Source: Bog-532 sp963720945
GTDB lineage: Bacteria; Actinomycetota; Actinomycetes; Streptosporangiales; Streptosporangiaceae
Reading direction: 5' to 3'
Assembly: GCA_963720945.1 (NCBI GenBank)
Contig: CAVRHH010000015.1
Span: 1 to 64,000, forward strand
Length of the DNA: 64,000 nt
Shown piece after piece: positions 49,111 through 58,242 of this stretch. Position 1 is the first letter of the stretch. Every line of letters begins with the position of its first letter. A program made the translations under genes and the position numbers. The notes beneath the pieces were generated by a model, which saw only the letters and a list, made by a program, of their open reading frames with translations, made no database searches and was not told the origin of the DNA.

Positions 49111-50088
49111 ATGGCTAAACCAGTGACGATGGCAAAGACCCTGGTAACGGACGACGGTGTTCCGATCGACGCCGTGCACCTCCCGCAGGAAAGTGATCTT
49201 GCCATCGTGCTGGCGCACGGTTTCACGCTGTCCTGGCAGCGGCCCGCGGTATGGCGTATCGCGACCCGGCTGAACCGGATCGCGGGCGTCGTGAGCTTCG
49301 ACTTCCGCGGGCACGGGCGGTCCGGCGGGCTGTCCACCCTGGGCGACCAGGAGATCAAGGACCTCGGCGTCGCGGTCGCCTACGCCCGGGAGCTCGGCTA
49401 CGAGCGGGTCGCGGCCGTCGGGTTCTCGATGGGCGCGTCCGTCGTGGTCCGGTACGCCGGGCTGGTCGGCGGCCTGGAGGCGGCCGTATCGGTGAGCGGG
49501 CCGGGGCACTGGTATTACCGGGGCACGGAACGGATGCGCCGCGTGCACTTCGCCGCGGAACACCGGGTGGGCCGCCTGGCGGCCAGGATGCTCACCAAGA
49601 CGCGGATCAGCTCCGGCCAGTGGGATCCGACGCCGGTGCCGCCCGACGAGGCGGCCGCGCAGATCTCGCCCATCCCGCTGCTGATCGTGCACGGCGATTC
49701 GGACCCCTACTTTCCCGTGTACCACGCCCAGCAGCTCTACGACGCCGCGCGGGAGCCGAAGGAACTGTGGCTGGTGCCGGGATTCGGGCACGCCGAGTCC
49801 AGCTGCCGTCCCGCCCTGGTCGACCGGATCGGCGGCTGGGTGGCAACGGCCGCGGGCGCGCCGGTGGCGGAGCAGCTCGCCGGCGCCGTGGCGGGGAACG
49901 CCACCGGGACGGTGGCCGCCGGGCTGCTGGACCTGCCGCCCGCCGAAGATCCCGATGAGGCGTCCGCGGAGGAGGCGGCCGAAGCCGCGGGGGCCGCCGC
50001 GGCGGCGGGCACCTCCCCGGCCGAGGCCATCCGCAACGTGGAGTCCCTGGATGCGGAGTCCCTCGACGCGGACGCCCTGGACGCCTAA
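49111..50088 (+). CDS. Alpha/beta hydrolase with acidic Ala-rich tail
   Basis: 325 residues from the ATG at 49111, probably leaderless. The alpha/beta hydrolase fold is clear: oxyanion region LAHGFTLSWQRPAV, strand SFDFRGHGRSGG, nucleophile Ser106 in AAVGFSMGASVVVR, acid in HGDSDPYFP and His in PGFGHAES. It is likely a lysophospholipase/esterase-type enzyme. About 75 C-terminal residues (Ala/Glu/Asp-rich, with repeated ESLDAE) form an unusual disordered extension. It converges with guaB1. Confidence 0.88.
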   Translation: MAKPVTMAKTLVTDDGVPIDAVHLPQESDLAIVLAHGFTLSWQRPAVWRIATRLNRIAGVVSFDFRGHGRSGGLSTLGDQEIKDLGVAVAYARELGYERVAAVGFSMGASVVVRYAGLVGGLEAAVSVSGPGHWYYRGTERMRRVHFAAEHRVGRLAARMLTKTRISSGQWDPTPVPPDEAAAQISPIPLLIVHGDSDPYFPVYHAQQLYDAAREPKELWLVPGFGHAESSCRPALVDRIGGWVATAAGAPVAEQLAGAVAGNATGTVAAGLLDLPPAEDPDEASAEEAAEAAGAAAAAGTSPAEAIRNVESLDAESLDADALDA

Positions 50089-50135
50089 CCGCCGGACACC
50101 AGACGGCCGGATGCGCGGGGCCCGGGAAGGCCGGG

Positions 50136-51572
50136 TTACCAGCCAGCCGGCAGGGGCATGCCCTCGCTGTAGCCGGACGCGCTCTGCAGGCCGATGACCG
50201 CCCGCTCCCTGAGCTCCTCCAGGTCGCGCGCGCCGGCGTAGGTGCAGGCGCTGCGCAGCCCGGCGACGATCGTGTCGATCAGGTCCTCCACCCCTGGACG
50301 CGCCGGGTCCAGGTACATCCGGGCCGTGGAGATGCCCTCCTCGAACAGTGCCTTGCGGGCCCGTTCGAACGGCGAATCCCCGGCGTTGCGCTGCCGGACG
50401 GCCCGCGCCGACGCCATCCCGAAGCTCTCCTTGTACAGCCGCCCGTCGGCGTCGCGGAACGTGTCACCGGGCGACTCGTACGTCCCGGCGAACCAGGAGC
50501 CGATCATCACGCTGGAGGCGCCCGCGGCCAGCGCCAGGGCCACGTCACGCGGATGCCGCACGCCGCCGTCGGCCCACACGTGCGCGCCGAGCCGGCGCGC
50601 CTCCGCGGCGCACTCCAGCACGGCGCTGAACTGAGGCCGCCCGACTCCGGTCATCATCCGGGTGGTGCACATCGCGCCCGGGCCGACGCCGACCTTGATA
50701 ATGTCCGCGCCTGCCTGCACCAGGTCGGAAACCCCCGCCGCGGTGACCACGTTGCCGGCCACGACAAGAGCGTCCGGGCAGGTCTCCCGGACCCGGCGCA
50801 GCGCGCTGATCATCTTCTCCTGGTGGCCGTGCGCGGTGTCGACGACCAGCAGGTCCGCGCCCGCTTCCAGCAGCAGCTTCGCCTTCGAGCCCGGGTCGCC
50901 GTTCAGGCCGATCGCGGCGGCCAGCCGCAGCCGCCCCGAATCGTCCACGGCCGGGCGGTACAGCGTCGCGCGCAGTGCCCCGGTCCGGGTCAGGATACCG
51001 ACGCAGCGCCCTGCCTCGTCGACGACCGGGGCCAGCCGGTGCCTGCCCTCGTGCAGCAGGTTGAACGCCCGCTCGGGATCGGTCCCGGCGGGCACCGTGA
51101 CCGGGTTGACCGACATGACCTGGCGCAGCTGGGTGAAGCGGTCGACCCCCTGGCAGTCGGCCTCGGTGACCACCCCGACCGGCCGGCCGTCCTCGATCAC
51201 GATGACGGCGCCGTGCGCGCGTTTGGGCAGCAGGCTGAGCGCCTCGCCCGTCGTGTCGCCCGGGCCGAGGGTGATCGGCGTGTCGTGCACGCGGTCCCGG
51301 GACTTGACCCAGCTGATCACGTCCGCGACCACGTCCACCGGGATGTCCTGCGGCAGCACGGCCAGGCCGCCGCGGCGCGCCACCGTCTCCGCCATCCGCC
51401 GGCCGGACACCGCGGTCATGTTCGCGGTCACCAGCGGGATGGTGGTGCCGCTGCCGTCGCTGGTAGACAGGTCGACGTCGAGCCGGGAGGCCACGGCCGA
51501 CCGGTTCGGCACCATGAACACGTCGCTGTAGGTCAGGTCCTGCGCGGGGACCGTGCCGCGGATAAATTGCAC
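50136..51572 (-). CDS. guaB1: GuaB1-family IMP dehydrogenase-related protein (GMP reductase-like)
   Basis: 478 residues. A TIM barrel of the IMPDH/GMP reductase family is interrupted by a CBS pair (about residues 95-205; GAVIVIEDGRPVGVVTEADC, APVVDEAGRCVGILTRTGAL). LVVDTAHGHQEKMISALRRV, the catalytic loop KVGVGPGAMCTTRMMTGVG (Cys302) and WADGGVRHPRDVALALAAGA are clear. Actinobacteria keep this paralog beside GuaB2; reports on mycobacterial GuaB1 indicate GMP reductase activity, converting GMP to IMP with NADPH in purine salvage. Activity here is inferred from family. Confidence 0.92.
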   Translation of the reverse strand: MQFIRGTVPAQDLTYSDVFMVPNRSAVASRLDVDLSTSDGSGTTIPLVTANMTAVSGRRMAETVARRGGLAVLPQDIPVDVVADVISWVKSRDRVHDTPITLGPGDTTGEALSLLPKRAHGAVIVIEDGRPVGVVTEADCQGVDRFTQLRQVMSVNPVTVPAGTDPERAFNLLHEGRHRLAPVVDEAGRCVGILTRTGALRATLYRPAVDDSGRLRLAAAIGLNGDPGSKAKLLLEAGADLLVVDTAHGHQEKMISALRRVRETCPDALVVAGNVVTAAGVSDLVQAGADIIKVGVGPGAMCTTRMMTGVGRPQFSAVLECAAEARRLGAHVWADGGVRHPRDVALALAAGASSVMIGSWFAGTYESPGDTFRDADGRLYKESFGMASARAVRQRNAGDSPFERARKALFEEGISTARMYLDPARPGVEDLIDTIVAGLRSACTYAGARDLEELRERAVIGLQSASGYSEGMPLPAGW

Positions 51573-51627
51573 GTCCTAGATTGTGCCCGCTGCAGCCGGA
51601 TGCTATCGCCGCCCGCGGCCGGGTCCG

Positions 51628-52377
51628 TCAGGCCGGGGCGAACGCCGCGAACATGATGTCGGCGATGCGGTTGGCCATCTCGTCGACGGGGAGCTTCACT
51701 TCGGCGCTGAGCAGGTAGTTCACCCGCTCCAGCATCATCAGGCAGGCCAGCGCGGTCAGCTCCACATGCTCGGTCTGCTGCCCGGCGCTGCGGGTGGCCG
51801 CGGTCATGCCGGTGGTCATGGCTTCGGAGATGCTGAACAGCATCTGCAGGCCGTCTCCGTACACTTCCTCAGGGACCAGGTCGGCCTGGCTGAGGATGCG
51901 GATGACGGTCGCATGCGCGGCGTAGACGTCAAAGAACTTCCGTACCCAGCGGCGCAGTACGGTCTTGCCCACCTCGTCGCGGGTGACGATCGGGAAGTCG
52001 CCGGCGACGGTCTCCATGTCGCGCAGCGCGTCCAGCAGCAGGGCCTTGAACAGGTCCTCTTTGTTGGAGAAGTAAAGGTAGAAGGTGCCGTGTGAGATGC
52101 CGGCCCGGCGGACCACGTCGTCAACCCGCACGCCGTGGAAACCGCGTTCCTCGAACTCGATCATCCCGGCGTCGAGCAGGCGCTTGACGGTCGCCCGGCC
52201 CTGGGCGCGCAGTTCCCGGTCACGAGCGGGAACACCGCCTCCGTGTGACGGCTGCCGTCCCGGCCCGTGCGCCGGGGGTGGCGTACCACCAGGAGCCGGG
52301 GCGGCCGGGGTCCGGGGCCGCGTCCGGTTCGCCTCGGGTCCCGGTGACACCGGACCGCGGCTTCCCTCGTGAGTCAT
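51628..52377 (-). CDS. TetR family transcriptional regulator
   Basis: 249 residues. A Pro/Gly-rich N-terminal extension (about 55 residues) precedes a TetR HTH: GRATVKRLLDAGMIEFEERG, VDDVVRRAGISHGTFYLYFS, NKEDLFKALL. The ligand domain follows (RILSQADLVPEEVYGDGLQM). Long extensions of this sort are common in actinobacterial regulators. It is divergent from the DUF2079 gene at 52505, 127 bp away, which may be a target. Confidence 0.9.
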   Translation of the reverse strand: MTHEGSRGPVSPGPEANRTRPRTPAAPAPGGTPPPAHGPGRQPSHGGGVPARDRELRAQGRATVKRLLDAGMIEFEERGFHGVRVDDVVRRAGISHGTFYLYFSNKEDLFKALLLDALRDMETVAGDFPIVTRDEVGKTVLRRWVRKFFDVYAAHATVIRILSQADLVPEEVYGDGLQMLFSISEAMTTGMTAATRSAGQQTEHVELTALACLMMLERVNYLLSAEVKLPVDEMANRIADIMFAAFAPA

Positions 52378-52504
52378 GGTAAGAGACTAGCCGTCCGGTT
52401 CCCGCCGGGGTGGCACTCGGTGCAGGAGCCACCAGCTTGGGGGATGACGGCGGCCCGGCCGCACCGTGCCTAGCAGCCACGTTGCCGCTGCTACCCTTCG
52501 ATCG

Positions 52505-54112
52505 GTGAGCAGTCCGGCGCAGGCGGACGGAGCCAGGTCCCGCCCGGACGGCCGGGGCCCGGCCGGCCAGCACGCGGGGTCCTCCCGGCGCGTGCGGGCC
52601 GCCGCGGTCATGCGCGGGCGGGCCACCGCGATCCGGGTCACCGCCCTCACCGTGGCCGCGGCGCTGGTGTACGCGACCGACGCGCTCATCCGATTCCGCC
52701 GCTTCCTGACCAGCACCTTTGACCTGGTCATCTTCGACCAGGGCGTGCGCGGCTACGCGCACTTCAGCGCGCCGGTCTCGATCGCCCGGGGGGTGGCCGA
52801 CGGCGGGACGGCGCATTTTGTGCTGCTGTCCGATCACTGGTCACCGATCCTGGCCATGCTCGCGCCGCTGTACTGGATCCACGACAGCCCGGCGACGTTG
52901 CTGGTGGCCCAGGCGGTCCTGTTCGCCCTGGCCATCCCGCCGCTGTGGGCCTTCACCGCCCGCCAGCTCGGCGCGCCGTGCGCCTACTTCGTGTCCGCGG
53001 CGTACGCGCTGTCCCTGCCCATCATGGCGGCGGTCACGTTCGACTTCCACGAGGTGGCGTTCGTCCCGGTGCTCACGGCCGTGATGGCGGAACGCTTCCA
53101 GGCCGGGCGGCGCGGGACGGCCATCCTCGCCGCGGCGGCGCTGCTGCTGGTCAAGGAGGACATGGGCCTGCTGATCGCCGGGTACGGCCTGTATCTGCTG
53201 GCGACCAGGCGCCGCTGGACCGGGCTCGGCTTCCTGGTGGGAGGAATCGCCGCCACCTGGCTGGCCAGCCACGTGCTGATCCCCGCGTTCGGCGGCTCGG
53301 CCAGCTTCTACTGGGCCTACGGCCAGTTCGGCCGCACCGCCGGGAGCGCCGCCGCCGACATCCTCACGCACCCCTGGCACGCGCTGCACGTGCTGGTGAC
53401 GCCGGGGGTGAAGGTCCGCACGATGCTCGGGCTGCTGGTCCCGCTCGGGTTCCTGCCGCTGGCCTCGCCGCTGACCCTGGCCGCGGTGCCGTTGCTGGCC
53501 GAACGGATGCTCGCGTCCGGGTACCCGCTCTGGTGGCAGGCGAAGTTCCAGTACAACGCGTTCGTCGTGATGATCTTGTTCCTCGCGGCCGTGGACGGGG
53601 CGGCCCGGCTGCAACGCCGCTGGGGCGGCACGCTGCCCCGGCTGCCCCGGGGCTGGACGCCGGCCACGGTCTGGGCCGCGGCGGTGTGCATCGCGGCCGT
53701 CGCTTACGTCCCGTCCTCGCCGTTCGGCCCGCTCCTGCACCCGAATTACTACCTGGTCAACGCGCGCATGCGGGCCGCGGACCAGGCCACCGCCCGGGTG
53801 CCGTCCCGCGTGGAGGTGGAGGCGGCCGACACCCTCGGTCCGCGGCTGTCCGGCCGGGACACGGTGCTGCTGCTCGACGGCACGCCGCGGTGGGCCCCCT
53901 GGGTGGTCGCCGACACCAAGGGCCTGGACTTCCCGTTCTGCTCGCCGGCCCAGCAGGCCCAGGAGGTGTCGTTCCTGCGGGCGCACGGGTACCGCCTGGT
54001 CTTCAGCGACGACGGTTACGTGGTTCTCTACCGCCCCGCGGACGCGCGGACCCGCCAGGCCCTCATCCATCCGGCCCCGGCACCGAAGATCCACACCAAC
54101 ATCTGCTACTGA
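52505..54112 (+). CDS. DUF2079 multi-spanning membrane protein, copy 2
   Basis: 535 residues from the GTG at 52505; TACCCT (52492-52497) lies 7 bp upstream. It shares with the copy at 17269 the segments TFDLVIFDQGVRGYAHFSAP, LSDHWSPILAMLAPLYWIHD, VTFDFHEVAFVPVLTAVMAE, LLLVKEDMGLLIAGYGLYLL and WWQAKFQYNAFVVMILFLAA. It has about ten membrane helices and a C-terminal soluble domain ending FSDDGYVVLYRP. Conserved Asp and His residues in the first loops recall GT-C glycosyltransferases, but no reaction is established. It is divergent from a TetR gene. Confidence 0.87.
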   Translation: MSSPAQADGARSRPDGRGPAGQHAGSSRRVRAAAVMRGRATAIRVTALTVAAALVYATDALIRFRRFLTSTFDLVIFDQGVRGYAHFSAPVSIARGVADGGTAHFVLLSDHWSPILAMLAPLYWIHDSPATLLVAQAVLFALAIPPLWAFTARQLGAPCAYFVSAAYALSLPIMAAVTFDFHEVAFVPVLTAVMAERFQAGRRGTAILAAAALLLVKEDMGLLIAGYGLYLLATRRRWTGLGFLVGGIAATWLASHVLIPAFGGSASFYWAYGQFGRTAGSAAADILTHPWHALHVLVTPGVKVRTMLGLLVPLGFLPLASPLTLAAVPLLAERMLASGYPLWWQAKFQYNAFVVMILFLAAVDGAARLQRRWGGTLPRLPRGWTPATVWAAAVCIAAVAYVPSSPFGPLLHPNYYLVNARMRAADQATARVPSRVEVEAADTLGPRLSGRDTVLLLDGTPRWAPWVVADTKGLDFPFCSPAQQAQEVSFLRAHGYRLVFSDDGYVVLYRPADARTRQALIHPAPAPKIHTNICY

Positions 54113-54147
54113 CCCCGCCGGGAAACGGGAGCAGATCGGAGCGGGCT

Positions 54148-54261
54148 CGCCCGGGATGGCCGCCGGGGAGCGCCCGGGATGGCCGCCGCGGAGGGCCCGG
54201 GATGGCCGCCCCGGAACGCCCGGGATGGCCGGCCCAGAACGCCGGGATGGCCGCCGCGACG
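54148..54261. repeat. Five-copy 23-bp minisatellite after the DUF2079 gene
   Basis: Units at 54148, 54171, 54194, 54217 and 54240 share CGCCCGGGATGGCCGCC. The last is one base short and copies differ at 3-6 positions. The array starts 36 bp after the stop codon. CCCGGG and GGATGGCC let units pair with their neighbours. Each unit contains ATG, but the array is not coding in a consistent frame (23 is not a multiple of 3). Confidence 0.85.
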
Positions 54262-54334
54262 AGACGACCAGCGGGAACGGCACCAGAAAACGGGGGCTGC
54301 GCCAGCGCGGATCGCCGGATAAGGTTGTCTGATT

Positions 54335-55507
54335 GTGGGGAAGGTGACCTGGCGCAGGCTGTCCGTCTTCGCCGCCGTGGCCTCTTTCGCCGCCGTGACG
54401 GGCGCGGGCACCGGCCAGGCCGGCGTGGCCATCGCGGGCGGCCCCGCCGTGATCGGGGTGCCGCTCGGCGCCGCCAGCCAGCCGGACGGCCAGCCAGGGA
54501 CCCAAGGCGCCGGGCCCACGGTGCGGACCACGTCCGATACGCAGCTGCCCCGCGAGCTGGTGGTGCCGGATGTGCTCGCGGTCATCCAGACCGGCATCCC
54601 GCAGTCCGACGTGGCCAGGATCCGCAAACTGAACGGCGTACGCTCCGTACTCACCGTCAGCGGCGGCGCCATCACGATCGGCGGCCAGGCCGCCAACGTG
54701 ATCGGCGTGGATCCCGGGGCGTTCCGGTCCTGGACGCCGCCCGCAGCCGCCGGCGAGCAGGCTCTCTGGCAGGCGCTGAACCGCGGCCAGTTCGTCACCG
54801 GCACGGCGGCGCAGCGCACCCTGGGCCTGGCCCGCGGGCACTCCTACCCGGTCGCGGCGGCCACCCGGTCGGCGCTTACCTTCGGCGGCTCCGCCGATCT
54901 CGGCATCCCCGGCGTGGACGCGGTCGTGAACCGTTCCGTTGCCTCCCGGCTCGGCCTGGTACCCGACCTGGCGGTGCTGATCAACGCGCCCGCCGACAAC
55001 CTGGCCTCCCTGGTCTCCCAGGTGCACGCGGTCACCGGGGCGCAGAGCCACGTCGTCAGCTTGCAGCCGGCCACCACCAGCACGCCCGGCCGGCTCCCGG
55101 TGGACACCTCGGTGCCCACCGGCCGGCCCACCACGTACCTGCAGCTGTACCAGGAGTCGGCGGCGCGGTACTGCCCCGGGCTGTCCTGGACCGTCCTCGC
55201 GGCCATCGGCGAGGTCGAAAGCGGTGACGGCGCCAACGTGGGGCCGTCCACCGCCGGGGCTCTCGGGCCGATGCAGTTCCTGCCGTCCACCTGGACGGTG
55301 TGGGGCATCGACGGCTTCGGGGACACCGGTGCCCCGGACATCATGAACCCATTCGACGCGGTGCCGAGCGCGGCCGCGATGCTGTGCGCGGACGGCGCAG
55401 GCCAGGGCGGGTCGTCGCTGCAGGGCGCGATCTTCGCCTACAACCACGCGGACTGGTACGTCAACGAGGTGCTGGCCATCGCCCGGGAGTACGCCGCGGG
55501 TGCCTGA
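54335..55507 (+). CDS. Secreted lytic transglycosylase (SLT fold) with long N-terminal domain
   Basis: 390 residues from the GTG at 54335. The signal peptide is LSVFAAVASFAAVTGAGTGQ and the next residues. A roughly 200-residue extracellular domain (VIQTGIPQSDVARIRKLNGV, AANVIGVDPGAFRSWTPPAA, LGIPGVDAVVNRSVASRLGL) resembles the periplasmic core of FtsX/MacB-type permeases. The C-terminal SLT domain has the catalytic Glu in LAAIGEVESGDG, then AGALGPMQFLPSTW and FAYNHADWYVNEVL. It cleaves glycan strands at growth or division sites. No membrane anchor follows the signal. Spacing to the ferrochelatase gene is 38 bp. Confidence 0.85.
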   Translation: MGKVTWRRLSVFAAVASFAAVTGAGTGQAGVAIAGGPAVIGVPLGAASQPDGQPGTQGAGPTVRTTSDTQLPRELVVPDVLAVIQTGIPQSDVARIRKLNGVRSVLTVSGGAITIGGQAANVIGVDPGAFRSWTPPAAAGEQALWQALNRGQFVTGTAAQRTLGLARGHSYPVAAATRSALTFGGSADLGIPGVDAVVNRSVASRLGLVPDLAVLINAPADNLASLVSQVHAVTGAQSHVVSLQPATTSTPGRLPVDTSVPTGRPTTYLQLYQESAARYCPGLSWTVLAAIGEVESGDGANVGPSTAGALGPMQFLPSTWTVWGIDGFGDTGAPDIMNPFDAVPSAAAMLCADGAGQGGSSLQGAIFAYNHADWYVNEVLAIAREYAAGA

Positions 55508-55545
55508 GGCGCAGCCGGCGGCGGGTGCCTGGTTGGATGGTGACC

Positions 55546-56664
55546 ATGCCGGATTACGATGCGTTCCTGCTTGTCTCGTTCGGCGGCCCCGAGGGGCCGG
55601 ACGACGTGATGCCGTTCCTGCGCAACGTCACGCGAGGCCGCAACATCCCGCCGGAGCGCCTGGAAGCCGTCGCGGAGCACTACTACGCCGTCGGCGGCGC
55701 GAGCCCCATCAACCAGCAGTGCCGTGATCTCATCACCGCGCTGGGGGCTGCCTTCGCCGGCGCGGGCCTGGACCTGCCCATCTACTGGGGCAACCGCAAC
55801 TGGGAGCCGTACCTGACCGGCACCGTGGCGCAGATGGCCGCGGACGGCGTGCAGCGGGCCCTCGCCTTCGCCACCTCCGCCTACAGTTCGTTCTCCAGCT
55901 GCCGCCAGTACCTGGACGACATCGACCGGGCGCGCGAGCAGGGCCCGTCCGCGCCGCGTATCGACAAGATCCGCCGTTACTTCAACCACCCGGGTTTCAT
56001 CGAGCCGTTCGCTGAGAGCACGCGGGCGGCGCTGGCGGCCCTGCCGCCCGAGGTCCGGGACGGCGCGCACCTGGTCTTCACCGCGCACAGCGTGCCGCTG
56101 GCGATGGCTGAGCACAGCGGGCCACCCGGTGCCGGTGACCGGTACGTGACCGAGCTGGCCGACGCGTCGGCTTTGATTGCTGAACGGGCTGGTGCCGGGG
56201 CCCGCCCCTGGCAGCTGGTCTACCAGAGCCGAAGCGGACCGCCCGCCCAGCCGTGGCTGGAGCCCGACGTGCTCGATCACCTCGCCGAGCTGTCCAGGGC
56301 GGGCGCCCCGGCCGCGGTAGTCGTTCCGGTCGGGTTCGTGTCCGACCACATGGAGGTCAGGCACGACCTCGACACCGAGGCGGCGGAGACGGCCGCGGCG
56401 CTCGGCCTGCCGGTCGCCCGCGCGGCCACGCCCTGGTATGACCCCCGGTTCCGGGCCATGATCATCGACCTGGTGCGGGAGCGCCTCAGCGCGCCGGACT
56501 CCCCGGGCGCGCCCCGGGCGGCGCTGGGCCCGCTGGGGCCGTCCACCGACGTCTGCCCGCCCGGCTGCTGCGCTGTCGCGCGCCCGGCGGCTGCCGCTGT
56601 GCAGGCGGCCGCCGCGGGGCAGCCGCCCGCCGCGGGCCGCCCGGACGGGCCGGGCCCGGCGTGA
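55546..56664 (+). CDS. hemH: Coproporphyrin/protoheme ferrochelatase with Fe-S cysteines
   Basis: 372 residues from the ATG at 55546; ATG 55537 and GTG 55540 are alternatives, but TTGGAT 7 bp upstream suggests a leaderless start at 55546. Hallmarks are LVSFGGPEGPDDVMPFLRNV, VGGASPINQQCRDL, PIYWGNRNWEPYLTG and catalytic His181 in LVFTAHSVPLAM. YQSRSGPPAQPWLEPDV and FVSDHMEVRHDLD follow. Cys119 (SSFSSCRQY) plus Cys337, Cys341 and Cys342 (DVCPPGCC) match the [2Fe-2S] ligand pattern of actinobacterial enzymes. It inserts iron into coproporphyrin III in the coproporphyrin-dependent haem pathway typical of this phylum. Confidence 0.94.
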   Translation: MPDYDAFLLVSFGGPEGPDDVMPFLRNVTRGRNIPPERLEAVAEHYYAVGGASPINQQCRDLITALGAAFAGAGLDLPIYWGNRNWEPYLTGTVAQMAADGVQRALAFATSAYSSFSSCRQYLDDIDRAREQGPSAPRIDKIRRYFNHPGFIEPFAESTRAALAALPPEVRDGAHLVFTAHSVPLAMAEHSGPPGAGDRYVTELADASALIAERAGAGARPWQLVYQSRSGPPAQPWLEPDVLDHLAELSRAGAPAAVVVPVGFVSDHMEVRHDLDTEAAETAAALGLPVARAATPWYDPRFRAMIIDLVRERLSAPDSPGAPRAALGPLGPSTDVCPPGCCAVARPAAAAVQAAAAGQPPAAGRPDGPGPA

Positions 56665-57581
56665 CCGCTCCGGACCCGGAAGACCTGCTGGCGCTGGCCG
56701 CCGAGACCGCCGCGGCCGCGGGACGGCTGCTTGCCGACCGCGGCGCGATGGCCCGCCCCGAGGTTGTCGACACCAAATCAAGCCTGACCGACGTGGTGAC
56801 AGAGATGGACCGCCAGGCCGAGGCGCTCATCACCGAGCGGATACGGGCGGCCCGTCCCGGCGACGCGATCCTCGGCGAGGAAGGCGGCGAGACCCACGGG
56901 GTCGCGCAGGCCACGGAAGGCGCAGCCGCCCCGGCGGACGCGGTCCGGTGGATCGTGGACCCGCTGGATGGCACCGTCAACTACCTCTACGGCCTGGCGG
57001 ATTGGTCGGTTAGCATCGCCGCCGAGGCCAGCGGCACGATCGTGGCCGGTGTGGTGGCCGTCCCGCTGCACGGCGAGACGTTCCTGGCCGTCCGCGGCAG
57101 GGGCGCGTGGCTGCGGAGCGACGCGGGCCTGCACAGTGCTACCGGGGAAACCAGCACGACTGGGGAAACCGGGGCCATCGGTGAAACCGGGGAAACCGGC
57201 GCCCGGCTGCGCTGCAACCGCGACGTCCCGCTGGCCCGCGCGCTGGTCGGCACCGGGTTCGGGTACCTGCCCGGCCGGCGGCGTGTCCAGGGCGAGGTGG
57301 TCAGCGCGCTGCTGCCGCGGATCCGGGACATCCGCCGGGGCGGGTCCGCGTCGGTCGACCTGTGCATGGTGGCGGCCGGCCTGCTGGACGCGTTCTACGA
57401 ACGGGGCCTGAACTACTGGGACTACGCGGCCGGCGCGCTGATCGCGGAGGAAGCAGGCGCCGTCGTGACCGGCCTGAATGGCCGGCCACCGGGCCCGTCC
57501 ATGACCGTCGCCGCCGCCCCCGGGCTGCACGCCGAGCTCATCGCCGCCCTCGCGCCGCTCGATCCCGAACGCGACGCTTAG
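56661..57581 (+). CDS. Inositol monophosphatase family protein with TGET insertion
   Basis: 306 residues from the GTG at 56661 (GTGA overlap with hemH). Metal site motifs are AILGEEGGE (Glu73/Glu74), WIVDPLDGTVNYLYG (Asp100, Asp103) and LNYWDYAAGALIAEEAG. It acts on inositol-1-phosphate or a related sugar phosphate, possibly histidinol phosphate, with Mg2+. Between strands, about residues 155-178 contain a TGETSTTGETGAIGETGETG repeat absent from usual family members, a small in-frame expansion. Confidence 0.9.
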   Translation: MTAPDPEDLLALAAETAAAAGRLLADRGAMARPEVVDTKSSLTDVVTEMDRQAEALITERIRAARPGDAILGEEGGETHGVAQATEGAAAPADAVRWIVDPLDGTVNYLYGLADWSVSIAAEASGTIVAGVVAVPLHGETFLAVRGRGAWLRSDAGLHSATGETSTTGETGAIGETGETGARLRCNRDVPLARALVGTGFGYLPGRRRVQGEVVSALLPRIRDIRRGGSASVDLCMVAAGLLDAFYERGLNYWDYAAGALIAEEAGAVVTGLNGRPPGPSMTVAAAPGLHAELIAALAPLDPERDA

Positions 57582-57632
57582 GCACACGAAACCAGGACCG
57601 CCCGGGGTGGCCCTGGTCCAGGGCTGAGCGCG

Positions 57633-57803
57633 TCAGGCGCAGGCGGGCTCGGTGATGCCGTGGGCCGCGGCGATCTCCCTCAGGTGTTCCAGCTCGTCCA
57701 GCTGGGTATCGGTGAGGTGAGCGTCCCCGGCGGCCAGCGCCGCCCGTAGGGAGGCGTGGGCTTCCCTCAGACGGTGCTGCAGTGTGGCTGCGAACTCGCC
57801 CAT
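57633..57803 (-). CDS. Small conserved helical protein
   Basis: 56 residues from the ATG at 57801-57803, with GGAGGG 6 bp upstream. It is almost wholly helical: FAATLQHRLREAHASLRAAL, then THLTDTQLDEL-like turn and EHLREIAAAHGI. The Leu heptad spacing suggests a coiled-coil dimer. Similar short proteins lie near this haem/inositol-phosphatase region in other actinobacteria, function unknown. It converges with the inositol phosphatase gene. Confidence 0.65.
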   Translation of the reverse strand: MGEFAATLQHRLREAHASLRAALAAGDAHLTDTQLDELEHLREIAAAHGITEPACA

Positions 57804-58242
57804 GCGACTCCCTCCGGACAAACACGTGGAATGTGTGGCGATTCTTACCCCGGTGCCGCGCGCCGCTAAACCCGGTTCCGGAGCCGAAACGCCGACGGGG
57901 GAATGAGATCCGGCCCACACGGGCATACCTTCTCGGGCGAGGTGTTCCCCCACGGCGAACGGCGGAGCGAACGGGTCGATATGCCGGTACACTTCGCGTC
58001 CGGCGGCACTCGGCGCTGTCCGCGGGCTGCTATGCCCCGGGCGGATTCGGCTGCCGGGCACACGCGGAGACGGAGGTGCGATGCAGGTCAAACCCTCCAC
58101 GGCACGACACCCCCGTGTTGCGTGTGCCCGGCGAGCAAACGTGACAGAATTCCCCGCCGGAATCGGGCACAACCAAGGCCTCCGGAGCGTTACACCCGCG
58201 CGATGAAGAGGCGCACAACAGATGGAGGGGGAAAGAACCACC
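57804..58242. other. Divergent intergenic region before the DUF4193 gene
   Basis: 439 bp with no gene I can support. It contains an imperfect inverted repeat around GAATTCCCCGCCGGAATC (58147-58164) and several A/T-richer patches. The ribosome binding site GGAGGGGG (about 58224-58231) precedes the ATG at 58243. Promoters for both flanking genes must lie here. Confidence 0.5.
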
